A stretch of 14,381 nucleotides of DNA from CAYUMU01 sp964445985 (GTDB lineage Bacteria > Planctomycetota > Planctomycetia > Pirellulales > S012-138). A program made the position numbers and the translations under genes. Position 1 is the first letter of the stretch. Each line of letters begins with the position of its first letter. Below are positions 14,144 to 14,381 of the stretch, piece by piece. The notes under the pieces are model-generated. The model ran no database searches and had not been told where the DNA came from. It was given only the letters and a program-made list of their open reading frames with translations. Where the stretch lies: the NCBI GenBank assembly GCA_964445985.1, contig CAYUMU010000122.1:1-14381 (forward strand). The letters run 5' to 3'.

Positions 14144-14381
14144 TCCCTTTTGCAATTTTCCCGATCAAGAAACCACATTATCCCCTCCTCATATTCGATT
14201 CGATCCAGCTCCTCCAGAACTTTCGACATTGCTCAAATACACGATCGACGGGGGGTGCCACCCTACGCCGTTAACCTTATTGGTTCGGAGATTGCCCAGT
14301 TTTCCGAGATTTCTCGGCAGCCAAGCCCCCCCCTAAATTACAGGCCGATGTAAACTATTGCGTAATTTGCGGTTAGAAAAA

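Noticed and set aside
14185..14215. TTCGATTCGATCC resembling a tRNA T-loop
   Set aside because: No flanking T-stem, anticodon arm or acceptor pairing can be formed around it.
14150..14353. 67-codon open frame at the right end
   Set aside because: No ribosome binding site, Ser/Arg-rich start and no motif; it reads like intergenic DNA.

Overview
The window looks like a chromosomal piece of a GC-rich planctomycete, probably Pirellulales-like. The reasons are a secreted cysteine-rich protein of a type I associate with that phylum, two porins of the OprO/OprP type, a B12-dependent ribonucleotide reductase as a single long chain, mostly weak Shine-Dalgarno signals, and intergenic spaces filled with dispersed palindromic repeats. 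This assignment comes from gene style, not from a marker gene, so it is moderately sure.

Layout. Positions 48-4510 are on the minus strand: a probably truncated OprP-type porin (48-1352), a second, intact OprP-type porin (1769-3286) with its own terminator, a 20-cysteine secreted protein (3909-4307), and just upstream of that the start-less C-terminal remnant of another outer-membrane barrel gene (about 4338-4505). Positions 4895-8976 are on the plus strand and carry a complete high-affinity phosphate transporter in the order pstS-pstC-pstA-pstB, followed by a small uncharacterised gene (9101-9361). Next come nrdJ (9893-12997), a repeat-rich spacer (12998-13570), and a less GC-rich gene for a protein with a HEPN-like R-N-x-x-x-H motif (13571-14143). 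The last 238 bases show no gene I can support.

How the genes fit together. PstS is a lipoprotein that captures phosphate in the periplasm, PstC and PstA form the membrane channel, and PstB is the ATPase. The two OprP-type porins next door would plausibly let phosphate or other anions across the outer membrane, so 48-8976 reads as a phosphate-acquisition locus. No phoU, phoB or phoR is visible, and I found no convincing Pho box. NrdJ is a housekeeping gene for dNTP synthesis and seems unrelated to phosphate uptake.

The window holds no obvious new multi-gene system. The most rewarding items are the cysteine-rich secreted protein, the broken porin genes, the HEPN-like gene beside a repeat cluster, and several repeat families. 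One of these is a 60-base element present as an inverted pair about 9.7 kb apart.
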